Assembly: GCF_012971745.1 (NCBI RefSeq)
Contig: NZ_CP048834.1
Coordinates: 3,720,001-3,784,000 of the forward strand
DNA: 64,000 nt
Source: Starkeya sp. ORNL1
Lineage (GTDB): Bacteria; Pseudomonadota; Alphaproteobacteria; Rhizobiales; Xanthobacteraceae
Direction: 5' to 3'
Shown here: positions 9,427 to 17,963 of the stretch, piece by piece
How the letters are laid out: every line of letters starts with the position of its first letter
Position numbering within the stretch: the first letter of the stretch is position 1
The notes under the pieces: generated by a model
Told to the model about the DNA's origin: nothing
The model's input: only the letters and a program-made list of their open reading frames with translations
The model's database searches: none
Program-made: the position numbers and the translations under genes

Positions 9427-9444
9427 TTTTCATCGAACGGTCAC
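9427..9444 (+). promoter_or_regulatory. Candidate Pho box upstream of phnM
   Basis: TTTTCAT-CGAA-CGGTCAC: two 7-base direct half-sites with a 4-base spacer, each matching the PhoB half-site CTGTCAT at five of seven positions. It lies 24 bases before the preferred phnM start. Phosphonate genes are classical PhoB targets, so the match is plausible, but it is degenerate and unsupported by comparison. Confidence 0.35.
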
Positions 9445-9468
9445 ACGAACATGCGAGACGCCGCGCCG

Positions 9469-10617
9469 ATGGAAACCATCCTCACCAATGCCCGACTGGT
9501 GCTCTCCGACACCGTCGTCGAGGGCACGCTGGTCCATGATGGCGGGATCATCCGCGCCGTGGACGAAGGCCGCTCGCATCTCGCCCAGGCGGTGGATTGC
9601 GAGGGCGCCTACCTGGCGCCCGGCCTGGTCGACCTGCATACCGATGCTCTCGAAGGCCATTTCGTGCCGCGGCCCAAGGTGATCTGGCCGGATGCCCGCG
9701 CCGCCGCGCTGGCCCATGACGCGCAGGTCGCCGCCTCCGGTATCACCACGGTGTTCGACGCCATCTGCGCCGGCGGCTTCGACCAGTCCAAGGCCGATCG
9801 CCGCGCCCTCTATGAGGTGATGCTCGACGCCGTGGAGCAGGGCCGGCCGCTGTTCCGCGTCGACCACCGCATCCATCTTCGCTGCGAATTGACCGACCCG
9901 GCGCTATCCGAACTGGTCGATACCGCGTTCAGCCGCGCCACGCTCGGCATCGCCTCACTGATGGACCACACGCCCGGCGCCCGGCAATGGCGCAATGTCG
10001 AGCACCTCAAGATCTATCTCTCCGGCATCGGCAAGGGCGGCGCCGATCTCGACCGCGAGGTGCAGGACCGCATCGAGCGCGGCCGCGCCGCGGTGGCCGG
10101 CAATTTCGACCGCATGGTCGCGCTGTTCGCCGATTCCCACATCGTGCTGGCGAGCCATGACGACACCACGCCCGAGCACGTCACCGAGGCGGTGACCGCC
10201 GGCTGCACCATCTCGGAATTCCCAACCACGGTCGAGGCCGCGCGTGCCGCCAAACACGCTGGTCTCGCCACGGTGGGCGGCGCTCCGAACGTGGTGCGCG
10301 GCGGCTCGCATTCCGGCGGCGTCTCGATGCGCGAGCTGGCCGGCGAAGGCCTGCTCGACACCCTCGCCTCCGATTATGTGCCGGCTAGCCTTTTGCAGGC
10401 GGCACTGGCCCTGACCCGCGGTTCCGGCGTCACCTCGCCCGGCCTTACCCTTCCCGCGGCGCTGGCGCTGGTCACCGCGCATCCCGCCGCACTCGCCGGC
10501 CTTGCCGATCGCGGCCGGCTGGAGCCGGGCCTGCGCGCCGACCTGGTGCGCTTCCACGACCTCGACGGCACCGCCGTGGTGCGCGAGGTCACGCTGAGCG
10601 GGCGGCGCGTCTCCTGA
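9469..10617 (+). CDS. phnM: Alpha-D-ribose 1-methylphosphonate 5-triphosphate diphosphatase
   Basis: PhnM removes pyrophosphate from 5-triphosphoribosyl-1-phosphonates before the C-P lyase step. This 382-residue amidohydrolase-fold protein has the family length (about 378) and the metal-binding LVDLHTDALEGHFVPRP, an AAALAHDAQVAASGITTVFD stretch, and C-terminal VVRGGSHSGGVS. The ATG at 9469 gives the family start METILTNARLVL; an ATG at 9451 is the alternative. Its stop overlaps the next ATG (ATGA). The core genes phnG-L are not in the window, so PhnM must act with a distant locus or on another substrate. Confidence 0.93.
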   Translation: METILTNARLVLSDTVVEGTLVHDGGIIRAVDEGRSHLAQAVDCEGAYLAPGLVDLHTDALEGHFVPRPKVIWPDARAAALAHDAQVAASGITTVFDAICAGGFDQSKADRRALYEVMLDAVEQGRPLFRVDHRIHLRCELTDPALSELVDTAFSRATLGIASLMDHTPGARQWRNVEHLKIYLSGIGKGGADLDREVQDRIERGRAAVAGNFDRMVALFADSHIVLASHDDTTPEHVTEAVTAGCTISEFPTTVEAARAAKHAGLATVGGAPNVVRGGSHSGGVSMRELAGEGLLDTLASDYVPASLLQAALALTRGSGVTSPGLTLPAALALVTAHPAALAGLADRGRLEPGLRADLVRFHDLDGTAVVREVTLSGRRVS

Positions 10618-11315
10618 TGAGTGCCAGCGAGCCGCGCTATGCGGTCTATTTCGCGCCGCCGGCGGCGAGCGCGCTGTGGCGCTTCGGCTGCTCCGTGCTC
10701 GGCCTCGACGTCGAGACCGGCGAAGCGTCATCGCCGCCCGCGCTCCGCCGCTTCGATGCCGAGACCTGGCGGAGCATCACCGCCGAGCCGCGCAAATACG
10801 GCTTCCACGGCACGCTGAAGGCGCCATTCCGTCTAGTGCCCGGCCGCACCGTCAAGGAACTCGACGCCGCCTGCGCGCGCTTTGCGCAAGAGCGCGCCCG
10901 CTTCGCCTGCGCCGGCATGGCGGTAACCGCGATCGGCCGCTTCCTGGCGCTCAAGACCGTGCAGCCCTGCACGGCACTCGACCGGCTGGCGGCGGGCTGC
11001 GTCTCCGCCTTTGACGATTTCCGCGCTCCGTTGAGCGAGACCGAGATCGAGCGCCGGCTGCGCGCCCCGCTCAGCGAACGCCAGCGCGACAATCTGGTGC
11101 GCTGGGGCTACCCCTACGTGCTCGAGGATTTCCGTTTCCACATGACGCTGACCGGCGCGCTCGACGAGGAGATGCGCGGCCTCGCCGAGGCCGAGCTGCG
11201 CGAGCATTTCGCGCTGAGCGGCGCCGACGGCTCGCTCATCGTCTCGGAGATCGCGCTCTACCGGCAGGATGAGGGCCCGTTCCGCCTCATCGCCCGCTAT
11301 CCGTTCGGAGCGTGA
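10617..11315 (+). CDS. DUF1045 phosphonate-metabolism protein, 2H phosphoesterase
   Basis: A 232-residue DUF1045 protein of the 2H phosphoesterase superfamily. Both signature His-x-Thr motifs are present: FHGTLKAPF near residues 65-73 and FHMTLTGAL near 176-184. The family is found almost only in phosphonate clusters; an action on a cyclic ribose phosphate intermediate or a phosphonate ester has been suggested but is not settled. It is translationally coupled to phnM (ATGA overlap) and ends 3 bases before the transferase gene, so the three form one operon. Confidence 0.88.
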   Translation: MSASEPRYAVYFAPPAASALWRFGCSVLGLDVETGEASSPPALRRFDAETWRSITAEPRKYGFHGTLKAPFRLVPGRTVKELDAACARFAQERARFACAGMAVTAIGRFLALKTVQPCTALDRLAAGCVSAFDDFRAPLSETEIERRLRAPLSERQRDNLVRWGYPYVLEDFRFHMTLTGALDEEMRGLAEAELREHFALSGADGSLIVSEIALYRQDEGPFRLIARYPFGA

Positions 11316-11318
11316 AGC

Positions 11319-11933
11319 ATGGGAAAGCTCGGGGTCGAGCCCTTCATCGAGCCGACCGCGGACGTGAGGCGCTGCCGCCTCGGCCGCTACACCGAGGTCG
11401 GCGCCCGCACCCAGCTGCTCGAGGTCGAGCTGGGTGACTATTCCTACGTGGTGAACGATTCCGACATCGCGTACACCCGCATCGGCAAGTTCACCTCCAT
11501 CGCCGCGATGACGCGGATCAATCCCGGCAATCATCCGATGGAGCGCGCCAGCCAGGCGCATTTCACCTATCGCGCCTCGGCCTATTTCGACGATGCCGAG
11601 GACGAGGAAAGCTTCTTCGCCTGGCGCCGCGCGCACGACGTCGTCATCGGCCACGATGTGTGGATCGGCCATGGCGCCATCGTGCTGCCGGGCCGGCGCA
11701 TCGGGGACGGCGCGGTGATCGCCGCCGGCGCCGTGGTGACCAAGGACGTTCCGCCCTACACCATCATCGCCGGCGTGCCGGGCAAGCCGGTGCGCCAGCG
11801 CTTCCCCAATGCCATCGCCGAGCGGTTGATGGCGCTCGGCTGGTGGGACTGGGATCATGCCCGCCTGCGCGCCGCGCTGGAGGACTTCCGCACGCTGTCG
11901 ATCGAGGCCTTCCTCGACAAGCACAACGGCTGA
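11319..11933 (+). CDS. Phosphonate-associated hexapeptide-repeat acyltransferase
   Basis: A 204-residue left-handed beta-helix acyltransferase of the type linked to phosphonate operons (DapH/LacA/NodL-like). The central segment has the hexapeptide pattern and GHDVWIGHGAIVLPG; the catalytic His is probably in GNHPMER or HDVWIGHG. Such enzymes acetylate a hydroxyl or amino group using acetyl-CoA. In this context it may acetylate an aminoalkylphosphonate, but that is an inference. It is the third gene of the phnM operon. Confidence 0.85.
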   Translation: MGKLGVEPFIEPTADVRRCRLGRYTEVGARTQLLEVELGDYSYVVNDSDIAYTRIGKFTSIAAMTRINPGNHPMERASQAHFTYRASAYFDDAEDEESFFAWRRAHDVVIGHDVWIGHGAIVLPGRRIGDGAVIAAGAVVTKDVPPYTIIAGVPGKPVRQRFPNAIAERLMALGWWDWDHARLRAALEDFRTLSIEAFLDKHNG

Positions 11934-12030
11934 GCCACCCTCCAAAGGACCCTTGGGCGTCTTTGTGCGCACTTGCGCCGCCACAAAGCCCGGCTTAACT
12001 GCCCCCGGTATATCTGCAATGGAGGCCGCC

Positions 12031-13020
12031 ATGGCGCCCGCGAACAGCCCGATCGAGATCGACCAGCTTGTCGATCGCCGGCGCCTGAGACGCAAGCTCG
12101 CCTTCTGGCGGGGCCTTGCCGCCCTCGTGCTGGTCGGCGGCGTTGCCGGCCTCGGCGTGTGGTGGGCGGGCGATGATTTCCTGCCGAAATCTTCGGCCCA
12201 TGTCGCCCGCATCACTATTGGCGGACTGATCCGCAACGAACGCGAGCGGCTCGATCTGCTCGACGAGATCGGCAAGTCGGGCGCGCGGGCGGTGATCGTT
12301 ACCATCGACAGCCCCGGCGGCACCGTCACCGGCTCGGAGGCGCTCTATGACGGACTGCGCCGGCTCAACGAGAAGAAGCCGGTGGTCGCCGTGGTCGAGG
12401 GGCTCGCCGCCTCCGGCGCCTATATCGCCGCGCTGGGGACCGAGCATATCGTCGCGCCGCGCAACGCTCTGGTCGGCTCGATCGGCGTGCTGTTCCAGTA
12501 TCCGAACTTCACCGACCTCTTGAAGACCGTCGGCGTCAGCGTCGAGGAGATCAAGTCGAGCCCGCTCAAGGCGGCGCCGAACGGCTTCACGCCGACCAGC
12601 CCGGAAGCCCGCGCCGCGATCGAGGCGCTGGTGGTCGACAGCTATGACTGGTTCAAGGGCCTGGTGGCGACGCGGCGCGACATCTCCGGCGACGCGCTGG
12701 CGAGCGCATCGGACGGGCGCGTCTTCACCGCCCATCAGGCACTGCCGATGAAGCTCATCGACGAGATCGGCGACGAGCGCACGGCGCGCGCCTGGCTCGC
12801 CAAGAACAAGGACGTCTCCGAGGACCTTCCCATACGGGACTGGCGCACCCGCCGGGCGGGCGACGAAATCGGCTGGTTGCGTGGTGCCGCGGCCTCGGTG
12901 CTCACGGCCATGGGTTTTGAGACGCTTTCTCGCCTCGTCATCGACACCGCAGGTAGCATGATGGGGCAGGCCCGCCTTGACGGTCTACTGGCCCTCTGGC
13001 ACCCTCGCCCCGGTGGTTAG
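12031..13020 (+). CDS. sppA: Signal peptide peptidase SppA, 36K type
   Basis: An inner-membrane serine protease of the S49 family that degrades cleaved signal peptides. The 329-residue protein has one N-terminal membrane anchor (about 25-46) and a periplasmic protease domain with IDSPGGTVTGSE. The catalytic Ser128 is in GLAASGAY and the Lys180 in SSPLKAAP; this Ser/Lys dyad is the family mechanism. The ATG at 12031 is chosen because GGAGG precedes it; another ATG 12 bases upstream has none. The ihfB gene follows within 75 bases. A second S49 protease is at 40373. Confidence 0.9.
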   Translation: MAPANSPIEIDQLVDRRRLRRKLAFWRGLAALVLVGGVAGLGVWWAGDDFLPKSSAHVARITIGGLIRNERERLDLLDEIGKSGARAVIVTIDSPGGTVTGSEALYDGLRRLNEKKPVVAVVEGLAASGAYIAALGTEHIVAPRNALVGSIGVLFQYPNFTDLLKTVGVSVEEIKSSPLKAAPNGFTPTSPEARAAIEALVVDSYDWFKGLVATRRDISGDALASASDGRVFTAHQALPMKLIDEIGDERTARAWLAKNKDVSEDLPIRDWRTRRAGDEIGWLRGAAASVLTAMGFETLSRLVIDTAGSMMGQARLDGLLALWHPRPGG

Positions 13021-13092
13021 TTAGGTCAAAAGCCTCGAATATATGATGTTTTTTTGTACGACGAGCCGATCGTCAAGGGGGGCGGGGCGTCG

Positions 13093-13386
13093 ATGATCAA
13101 GTCTGAACTGGTCCAGCGGATCGCGGAAGCGAATCCGCATCTCTACCAGCGCGACGTCGAGAATATCGTCAACGCTATCCTCGACGAGATCGTCGCGGCG
13201 CTGGCGCGGGGCGACCGTGTCGAACTGCGTGGCTTCGGCGCTTTCTCGGTGAAGGCGCGCCCGGCGCGCACCGGCCGCAATCCGCGTACCGGTGCCCATG
13301 TCGCGGTCGACGGCAAGGCGGTACCCTATTTCAAGACCGGCAAGGAAATGCGCGAGCGCCTCAATGATGGCGAGGACCTCGAATAG
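13093..13386 (+). CDS. ihfB: Integration host factor subunit beta
   Basis: IHF beta pairs with IHF alpha to bend DNA, assisting sigma-54 promoters, replication and recombination. The 97-residue product has normal length: helical dimerisation part ([18 protein letters not shown]), then the DNA-binding arms with [19 protein letters not shown], where the Pro at the tip intercalates, and the C-terminal [16 protein letters not shown] short AT-rich stretch (13036-13058) lies just upstream, with an AAGGGGGGCGGGG ribosome site. sppA upstream and the LapA-like gene downstream run the same way. Confidence 0.95.
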   Translation: MIKSELVQRIAEANPHLYQRDVENIVNAILDEIVAALARGDRVELRGFGAFSVKARPARTGRNPRTGAHVAVDGKAVPYFKTGKEMRERLNDGEDLE

Positions 13387-13434
13387 CCTGGTCTGGAAAG
13401 CGGCTCGCGTGAGTCGGAATTGCAGGAGTTAAGC

Positions 13435-13818
13435 GTGCTTCGTCGGATCTTGCTGGTCCTCATCGTGCTCCCGGTCTCGCTCGGCCTCATCGCCCTTGCC
13501 GTGGCCAACCGGCACGACGTTTCCCTCGTGCTCGATCCGTTCGCGCGCGATGCCGCACTTTCGGTCCATGTGCCGCTGTTCGTCCTCATCTTTGCCTCGC
13601 TGATCCTCGGCGTGCTGCTCGGCGGCACGGCGGTGTGGGTGAAGCAGGGCCGCTTCCGGCGCGCCGCGCGCGAGGCCGGCCGCGAGGCGCGCCGCGCCAA
13701 TGCGCAGGCCAGCGAACTGCGTGCCATCGTCGCAGCCTCCGCACCGACGCGTCCCGGCCTGCCGGCGGCAAACAATGCCAATATGCCGTCGCTGACCGAC
13801 CGGCGCTCGGCGGCATAG
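13435..13818 (+). CDS. LapA-family (DUF1049) inner-membrane protein
   Basis: A 127-residue protein with two membrane segments (about 3-25 and 43-67) followed by a basic, Arg/Ala-rich cytoplasmic helix (RFRRAAREAGREARRANAQ). This is the lipopolysaccharide-assembly protein A domain layout; LapA works with LapB in LPS control in enteric bacteria, but the role in this group is not proven. Start: GTG at 13435, with AGGAG six bases before it; the TTG at 13420 overlaps that site. The position after ihfB is the same as in many proteobacteria. Confidence 0.8.
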   Translation: MLRRILLVLIVLPVSLGLIALAVANRHDVSLVLDPFARDAALSVHVPLFVLIFASLILGVLLGGTAVWVKQGRFRRAAREAGREARRANAQASELRAIVAASAPTRPGLPAANNANMPSLTDRRSAA

Positions 13819-13824
13819 CCGGCG

Positions 13825-14778
13825 ATGCGCTTCGTCTCCGGGGCCGAGATCGCCGGCCTGCTCGACTTTCCGACGCTGATCGACGCGCTGGAAGCCGCCT
13901 TCCGTCGCCCCATCGTGACGCCGGTGCGCCATCATCACACCATGGCGCGGCCCGACGGCGACGCAACGCTGCTGCTGATGCCGGCCTGGACCAATGAGGG
14001 CACCGACCAGGATGTCCAGGGGACCAAGCTGGTCACCGTCGCGCCCGGCAATGCGGCGCGCGGGCTCGACACCATCAATGGCCTTTACATCCTGAACTCC
14101 GGCGCCACCGGCGTGCCGCTCGCGGTGCTCGATGCCCGCGTGCTGACACTGTGGCGGACCGCGGCGGCCTCCGCGCTCGCCGCGCGCTACCTCGCGCGGC
14201 CGGATTCGACCAGGCTCGCCGTCATCGGTGCGGGGGCGCTGGCGCCCTATGTGGCCCGCGCCCATGCCAGCGTGCGCCCGATCCGGGAAATCCGGGTGTG
14301 GAACCGCACGATCGAGCGGGCCGAGGCGATGGCCGCCAAGCTGCGCGCCGACGGGCTGGATGCGTCCGCCACGTCCGATCGCGGGGAGGCGATCGGGTGG
14401 GCCGACATCGTCACCTCGGCGACGCTGTCGCCGGCGCCGCTGGTGCAAGGCCGATTCCTGAAACCCGGCCAGCATGTCGACCTAGTGGGCGGCTTCACCC
14501 CGACCATGCGCGAGGCCGATGACGAGGCGATCCGCCGGTCGCGCATCTTTGTCGACACCCGCGGTGGCGCGCTGAAGGAAGGTGGCGACATCGTCATCCC
14601 CATCGCCAACGGGCTGTTGCGCGCCGAAGATGTGCAGGGTGACCTGTTCGAGCTCGCCGCCGGCAAGGCGCCGCTGCGCGGCTCACCGGACGAGATCACG
14701 CTGTTCAAGTCGGTCGGCACCGCGATCGAGGATCTCGCCGCGGCCGAGCTGGTCTGGAAGAGACTGGAAGCAGCCTGA
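13825..14778 (+). CDS. Ornithine cyclodeaminase/mu-crystallin family protein
   Basis: A 317-residue NAD(P)-binding enzyme. The N-terminal half has the family substrate loop and LTLWRTAAASALAARYLAR; the Rossmann motif is VIGAGALAPYVARAH (G-x-G-x-x-x). The C-terminal LVGGFTPTMREADDEAI is typical. Members include ornithine cyclodeaminase, alanine dehydrogenase and ketimine reductases; the true substrate cannot be chosen here. It begins 6 bases after the LapA-like gene and may be co-transcribed. Confidence 0.85.
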   Translation: MRFVSGAEIAGLLDFPTLIDALEAAFRRPIVTPVRHHHTMARPDGDATLLLMPAWTNEGTDQDVQGTKLVTVAPGNAARGLDTINGLYILNSGATGVPLAVLDARVLTLWRTAAASALAARYLARPDSTRLAVIGAGALAPYVARAHASVRPIREIRVWNRTIERAEAMAAKLRADGLDASATSDRGEAIGWADIVTSATLSPAPLVQGRFLKPGQHVDLVGGFTPTMREADDEAIRRSRIFVDTRGGALKEGGDIVIPIANGLLRAEDVQGDLFELAAGKAPLRGSPDEITLFKSVGTAIEDLAAAELVWKRLEAA

Positions 14779-14784
14779 GCCGCT

Positions 14785-14958
14785 CCCTCTCCCCGTCGGG
14801 GAGAGGGTTGGGGTGAGGGGTCTTCAACGCTCCGCAACCGTGCTCCCCCTCACCGACCCGCTTCGCGGGCCACCTCTCCCCAATGGGGAGAGGGAAGTAT
14901 TGGTCGACCTCCAAACGTCACGCGATCCCGGATCGGCCTGCGGCCGTCCGGGATGACG
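14785..14958. repeat. Composite intergenic repeat between convergent genes
   Basis: CTCCCTCTCCCCGTCGGGGAGAGGG at the left (a perfect small hairpin) is followed by GTGAGGGG, and GCTCCCCCTCACC plus CCTCTCCCCAATGGGGAGAGGG lies further right in inverted order; GATCCCGGATCGGCCTGCGG-CCGTCCGGGATGACGG (CGTCATCCCGG family, copy 3, from 14921) follows. The element separates the convergent ends of the cyclodeaminase-family gene and cysW and could stop transcription from both sides. A related hairpin, CCCTCTCCCGTTGGGGAGAGGG, is at 53392-53413. Confidence 0.7.
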
Positions 14959-14972
14959 GCACGTTGAGGGAA

Positions 14973-15854
14973 TTAATGCCGCGCGCCGCCTGAAATCTTC
15001 GCCCGCGCCGCATCCATGCGCTCGATGATGGCCTTGGCGATGAGGGTCACCAGCGCCACCAGCGTCAGCAGCGTCGCGACCGCGAAGGCGGCGACGGCGT
15101 TGTTGTCCTGGTAGAGCAACTCGATCTGCAGCGGCAGGGTGTTGGTCTGGCCGCGTATGTTGCCGGAGACCACCGAGACGGCGCCGAACTCGCCCATCAC
15201 CCGGGCATTGCAGAGCGCCGCGCCATAGAGAAGCGCGAAGCGGACATTGGGCAGCGTCACCAGCCGCAGGATGCGCCAGCCGCCGGCACCCAGCGTTACC
15301 GCGGCTTCCTCCTCCTCCGAGCCCTGCGCGATCATCAGCGGGATCAATTCGCGGGCGACGAACGGCGCAGTGACAAACAGGCTCGCCAGCACGATGGCGG
15401 GCACCGCGAACATGATCTTGATGTCGTAGGCTTCCAGCCACGGCCCGAGCAGGCCCTGCGCGCCATAGACGAACAGATAGGCGACACCGGCAATGATCGG
15501 CGAGATCGAGAAGGGCAGTTCGACCAGCGCCAGCAGCAGATTGCGGCCGGTGAAATGGAACTTGGCGATCGCCCAGGCCGCGGCGATGCCGAAGCCGATA
15601 TTGATCGGCACCACGACCAACGCCGTGAACAGCGACAGCAGGATGGCGTACTGCGTATCGGGCGCCGCGAAGGCGGCGAAATAAGCCGCCTGCCCATGGC
15701 GGAACGCCTCGGCGAAAATCGCGGCGAGCGGCGCCACCAGCACCAGCGCGGTGAGCACAAACACCCCGCCCATGATCACAATCCGGGCGAACGGCCCATC
15801 GCCGACACGGCGGGTCGGCTTGGAATGAGGTTGCGGCTTCGGCTCGGTCGCCAT
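14973..15854 (-). CDS. cysW: Sulfate/thiosulfate ABC transporter permease CysW
   Basis: One of the two membrane subunits of the sulfate importer. The 293-residue protein has six hydrophobic segments and the cytoplasmic EAA loop EEEEAAVTLGAGGWRI, which docks the ATPase. The N-terminal 25 residues are basic. Its ATG overlaps the cysT stop (ATGA), so the two permeases are translated together. No cysA ATPase gene follows; the next gene is convergent. Confidence 0.93.
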   Translation of the reverse strand: MATEPKPQPHSKPTRRVGDGPFARIVIMGGVFVLTALVLVAPLAAIFAEAFRHGQAAYFAAFAAPDTQYAILLSLFTALVVVPINIGFGIAAAWAIAKFHFTGRNLLLALVELPFSISPIIAGVAYLFVYGAQGLLGPWLEAYDIKIMFAVPAIVLASLFVTAPFVARELIPLMIAQGSEEEEAAVTLGAGGWRILRLVTLPNVRFALLYGAALCNARVMGEFGAVSVVSGNIRGQTNTLPLQIELLYQDNNAVAAFAVATLLTLVALVTLIAKAIIERMDAARAKISGGARH

Positions 15855-16681
15855 CAGTCCTCTCCCGCCCCGCTGGTGTGACGCTCCTGCCAGGCCTGGA
15901 TCAGGTTCACCGCGATCAGCAGCAGGAAGGCGATGCCGAGCAGCGTGGCGGCGATGGCGGCGGCTGCGGGGTAGTCATATTCCTCGATGCGGATGAAGGT
16001 CAGCAGCGAGAGCACCTCGGTCTTCAGCGGCAGATTGCCGGCTATGAAGATGATGGCGCCGAACTCGCCGAGCGAGCGGGCGAAGCCGAGCGCGCAGCCG
16101 GTGAGGAAGGCCGGGAAGATCGCCGGGAAGATCACCTTCAGGAAGATGCGCAGGTCCGAGGCCCCGAGCGTCGCCGCCGCCTCCTCGACATCGGCGGCCA
16201 GATCCTCCAGCACCGGCTGCACCGTGCGCACCACGAAAGGCAGGCTGGTGAAGGCCATGGCGCAGGCGATGCCGAGCGGGGTGTAGGCGACCTTGATGCC
16301 CCACGCTGCCAGCGGCGCGCCGAACCAGCCATTAGAGGCGAACAAAGCGGAGAGCGAGAGGCCGGCCACCGCGGTCGGCAGTGCGAACGGCACGTCGACC
16401 AACGCGTCGAGCAGGCGCTTGCCGGGGAATTCATAACGCACCAGCACCCAGGCCAGAGCGAGGCCATAGACCGCGTTGAAGGCGGTGGCGGCGAAGGCGG
16501 TGCCGAAGGTGATCTGGAAGGCGGAGAGCGTGCGGGCGCCAGTGATGATCGCGATGTAGCGCTCGAAGCCGATGCCGAGCGCCTGCCAGACCAGCGCGCC
16601 GAGCGGCAGCAGCACGATCAGGCTGAGATAGAGCAGTGTGATGCCGAGGGAGAGCGGGAAGCCCGGTATGACGCGGCTCAA
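15854..16681 (-). CDS. cysT: Sulfate/thiosulfate ABC transporter permease CysT
   Basis: Partner permease of CysW (also called CysU). It has 275 residues, six hydrophobic segments, and an EAA loop at DVEEAAATLGASDLRIF. It starts at TTG (16681), preceded by GGAG 8 bases upstream; no ATG is available near the family start. A 219-base gap with a palindromic repeat separates it from the binding-protein gene upstream, suggesting different expression levels of the binding protein and the permeases. Confidence 0.92.
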   Translation of the reverse strand: MSRVIPGFPLSLGITLLYLSLIVLLPLGALVWQALGIGFERYIAIITGARTLSAFQITFGTAFAATAFNAVYGLALAWVLVRYEFPGKRLLDALVDVPFALPTAVAGLSLSALFASNGWFGAPLAAWGIKVAYTPLGIACAMAFTSLPFVVRTVQPVLEDLAADVEEAAATLGASDLRIFLKVIFPAIFPAFLTGCALGFARSLGEFGAIIFIAGNLPLKTEVLSLLTFIRIEEYDYPAAAAIAATLLGIAFLLLIAVNLIQAWQERHTSGAGED

Positions 16682-16727
16682 CGAACGGGCTCCTGCACGG
16701 GCGCCCCGGGCGGGGCAACTACCAACC

Positions 16728-16822
16728 CGTCATCCCCGGGCTTGTCCCGGGGATCTCGGCTACTGACGAACGATCGCTCTCCCCGGAATCGAGATGGCCG
16801 GGACAAGCCCGGCCATGACGGC
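16728..16822. repeat. Intergenic palindrome inside the sulfate operon
   Basis: CGTCATCCCCGGGCTTGTCC at the left and GGACAAGCCCGGCCATGACGG at the right are inverted copies; a nested CCCGGGCTTGTCCCGGGG hairpin sits in the left arm. It lies between the binding-protein gene and cysT, both on the minus strand. REP-type hairpins at such places often protect the upstream transcript part from 3' decay; that is an inference here. Confidence 0.75.
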
Positions 16823-16900
16823 GTGAGGACGGCAAACCTCGTCCCCTATAGCGTCGACGCGGCGGCGCGTCACCTTCCGACGGTATTTAGTCCGCGGAGT

Positions 16901-17929
16901 TCACGGCGCGACGAACAGGGTCTCGAGCTTGCCGCCGGAGGCGAAGTGCACCTTCTGCACCTTGTCCCAGCCGCCGAGCACGTCCTCGACCTTCACCAGC
17001 TTCACCGGCGCGAACTTCGCCTTGAACTGGTCGGCGACCTTCTGGTCGACCACGCGGTTGTTGAACTCGGCGGCGATGGTCTGGCCTTCCGGCGAATAGA
17101 GCCAGTTCAGATAGTCGGTCGCGACCTGACGCGAGCCGCGCTTGTCGACCACCTTGTCGACCACCGCGGCGGGGAATTCGGCGAGCAGGCTCACCGGCGG
17201 CACCACGACCACGAAGTCCTTGTCCTTATAGGCATCGCGCACGCCCAGCACCTCGGATTCGAAGGTGATGAGCACGTCGCCCTGCTCACGCTCGACAAAG
17301 GTGGTGGTCGAGCCGCGCCCGCCGGTGTCGAACACCACGACGTTCGACAGCAGCTTCTTGGCGAAGGCGTCGGCCTTGGCCTCGTCGCCCTTGAACTTGT
17401 CGAGCGCGAAGGCATAGGCGGCGAGATAGGTGTAGCGCGCATTGCCCGAGGTCTTCGGATTGGGGAAGACCAGCTTGACGTCGTCACGGACCAGATCGTC
17501 CCAGTCCTTCACGCCCTTGGGGTTGCCCTTGCGCACCAGAAAGGCCGGGAAGGAGTACCAGGGCGAGCCGGCATTCGGCAGCCGGGTCTGCCAGTCCTTG
17601 GCGACATAACCCTTGTCGACCAGGAAGGTGATGTCGGTGATCTGGTTGAAGGTAACGACGTCCGCCTCCAGCCCCTCGACGATGGAGCGTGCCTGCTTGG
17701 AGGTGCCGGCGTGGCTCTGGTTCACCTTGATGTCCTTGCCGCTCTTGGCCTTGTAGGCCGGCTCGAACTTCTTGTTGATGGCCTCGAACACTTCCCGGGC
17801 GACGTCGTACGAGGCGTTGAGGATCGAGCCCGGCTGGTCGGCCGCGAAGGCGATGCCAGGGGTGAAGCCGGCAGCGAGTACGGGGGTGAGGGCAGCGGCG
17901 GCAAGGAGGTGGCGGCGCGACAGGCGCAT
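16901..17929 (-). CDS. sbp: Sulfate-binding protein, periplasmic
   Basis: The periplasmic receptor of the sulfate ABC importer. The 342-residue precursor has a signal peptide (RLSRRHLLAAAALTPVLAAG, likely cut after AFA near residue 29). Mature features are LNASYDVAREVFEAIN, SHAGTSKQARSIVEGL and ADVVTFNQITDI, all conserved in Sbp/CysP. The ATG at 17929 follows GGAG; 18 extra codons upstream are open but extend over a palindrome and add a non-signal-like start. First gene of the sbp-cysT-cysW unit. Confidence 0.93.
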   Translation of the reverse strand: MRLSRRHLLAAAALTPVLAAGFTPGIAFAADQPGSILNASYDVAREVFEAINKKFEPAYKAKSGKDIKVNQSHAGTSKQARSIVEGLEADVVTFNQITDITFLVDKGYVAKDWQTRLPNAGSPWYSFPAFLVRKGNPKGVKDWDDLVRDDVKLVFPNPKTSGNARYTYLAAYAFALDKFKGDEAKADAFAKKLLSNVVVFDTGGRGSTTTFVEREQGDVLITFESEVLGVRDAYKDKDFVVVVPPVSLLAEFPAAVVDKVVDKRGSRQVATDYLNWLYSPEGQTIAAEFNNRVVDQKVADQFKAKFAPVKLVKVEDVLGGWDKVQKVHFASGGKLETLFVAP

Positions 17930-17963
17930 GGTGATCTCCAGGGGCAATTCATCTGAATTATTG

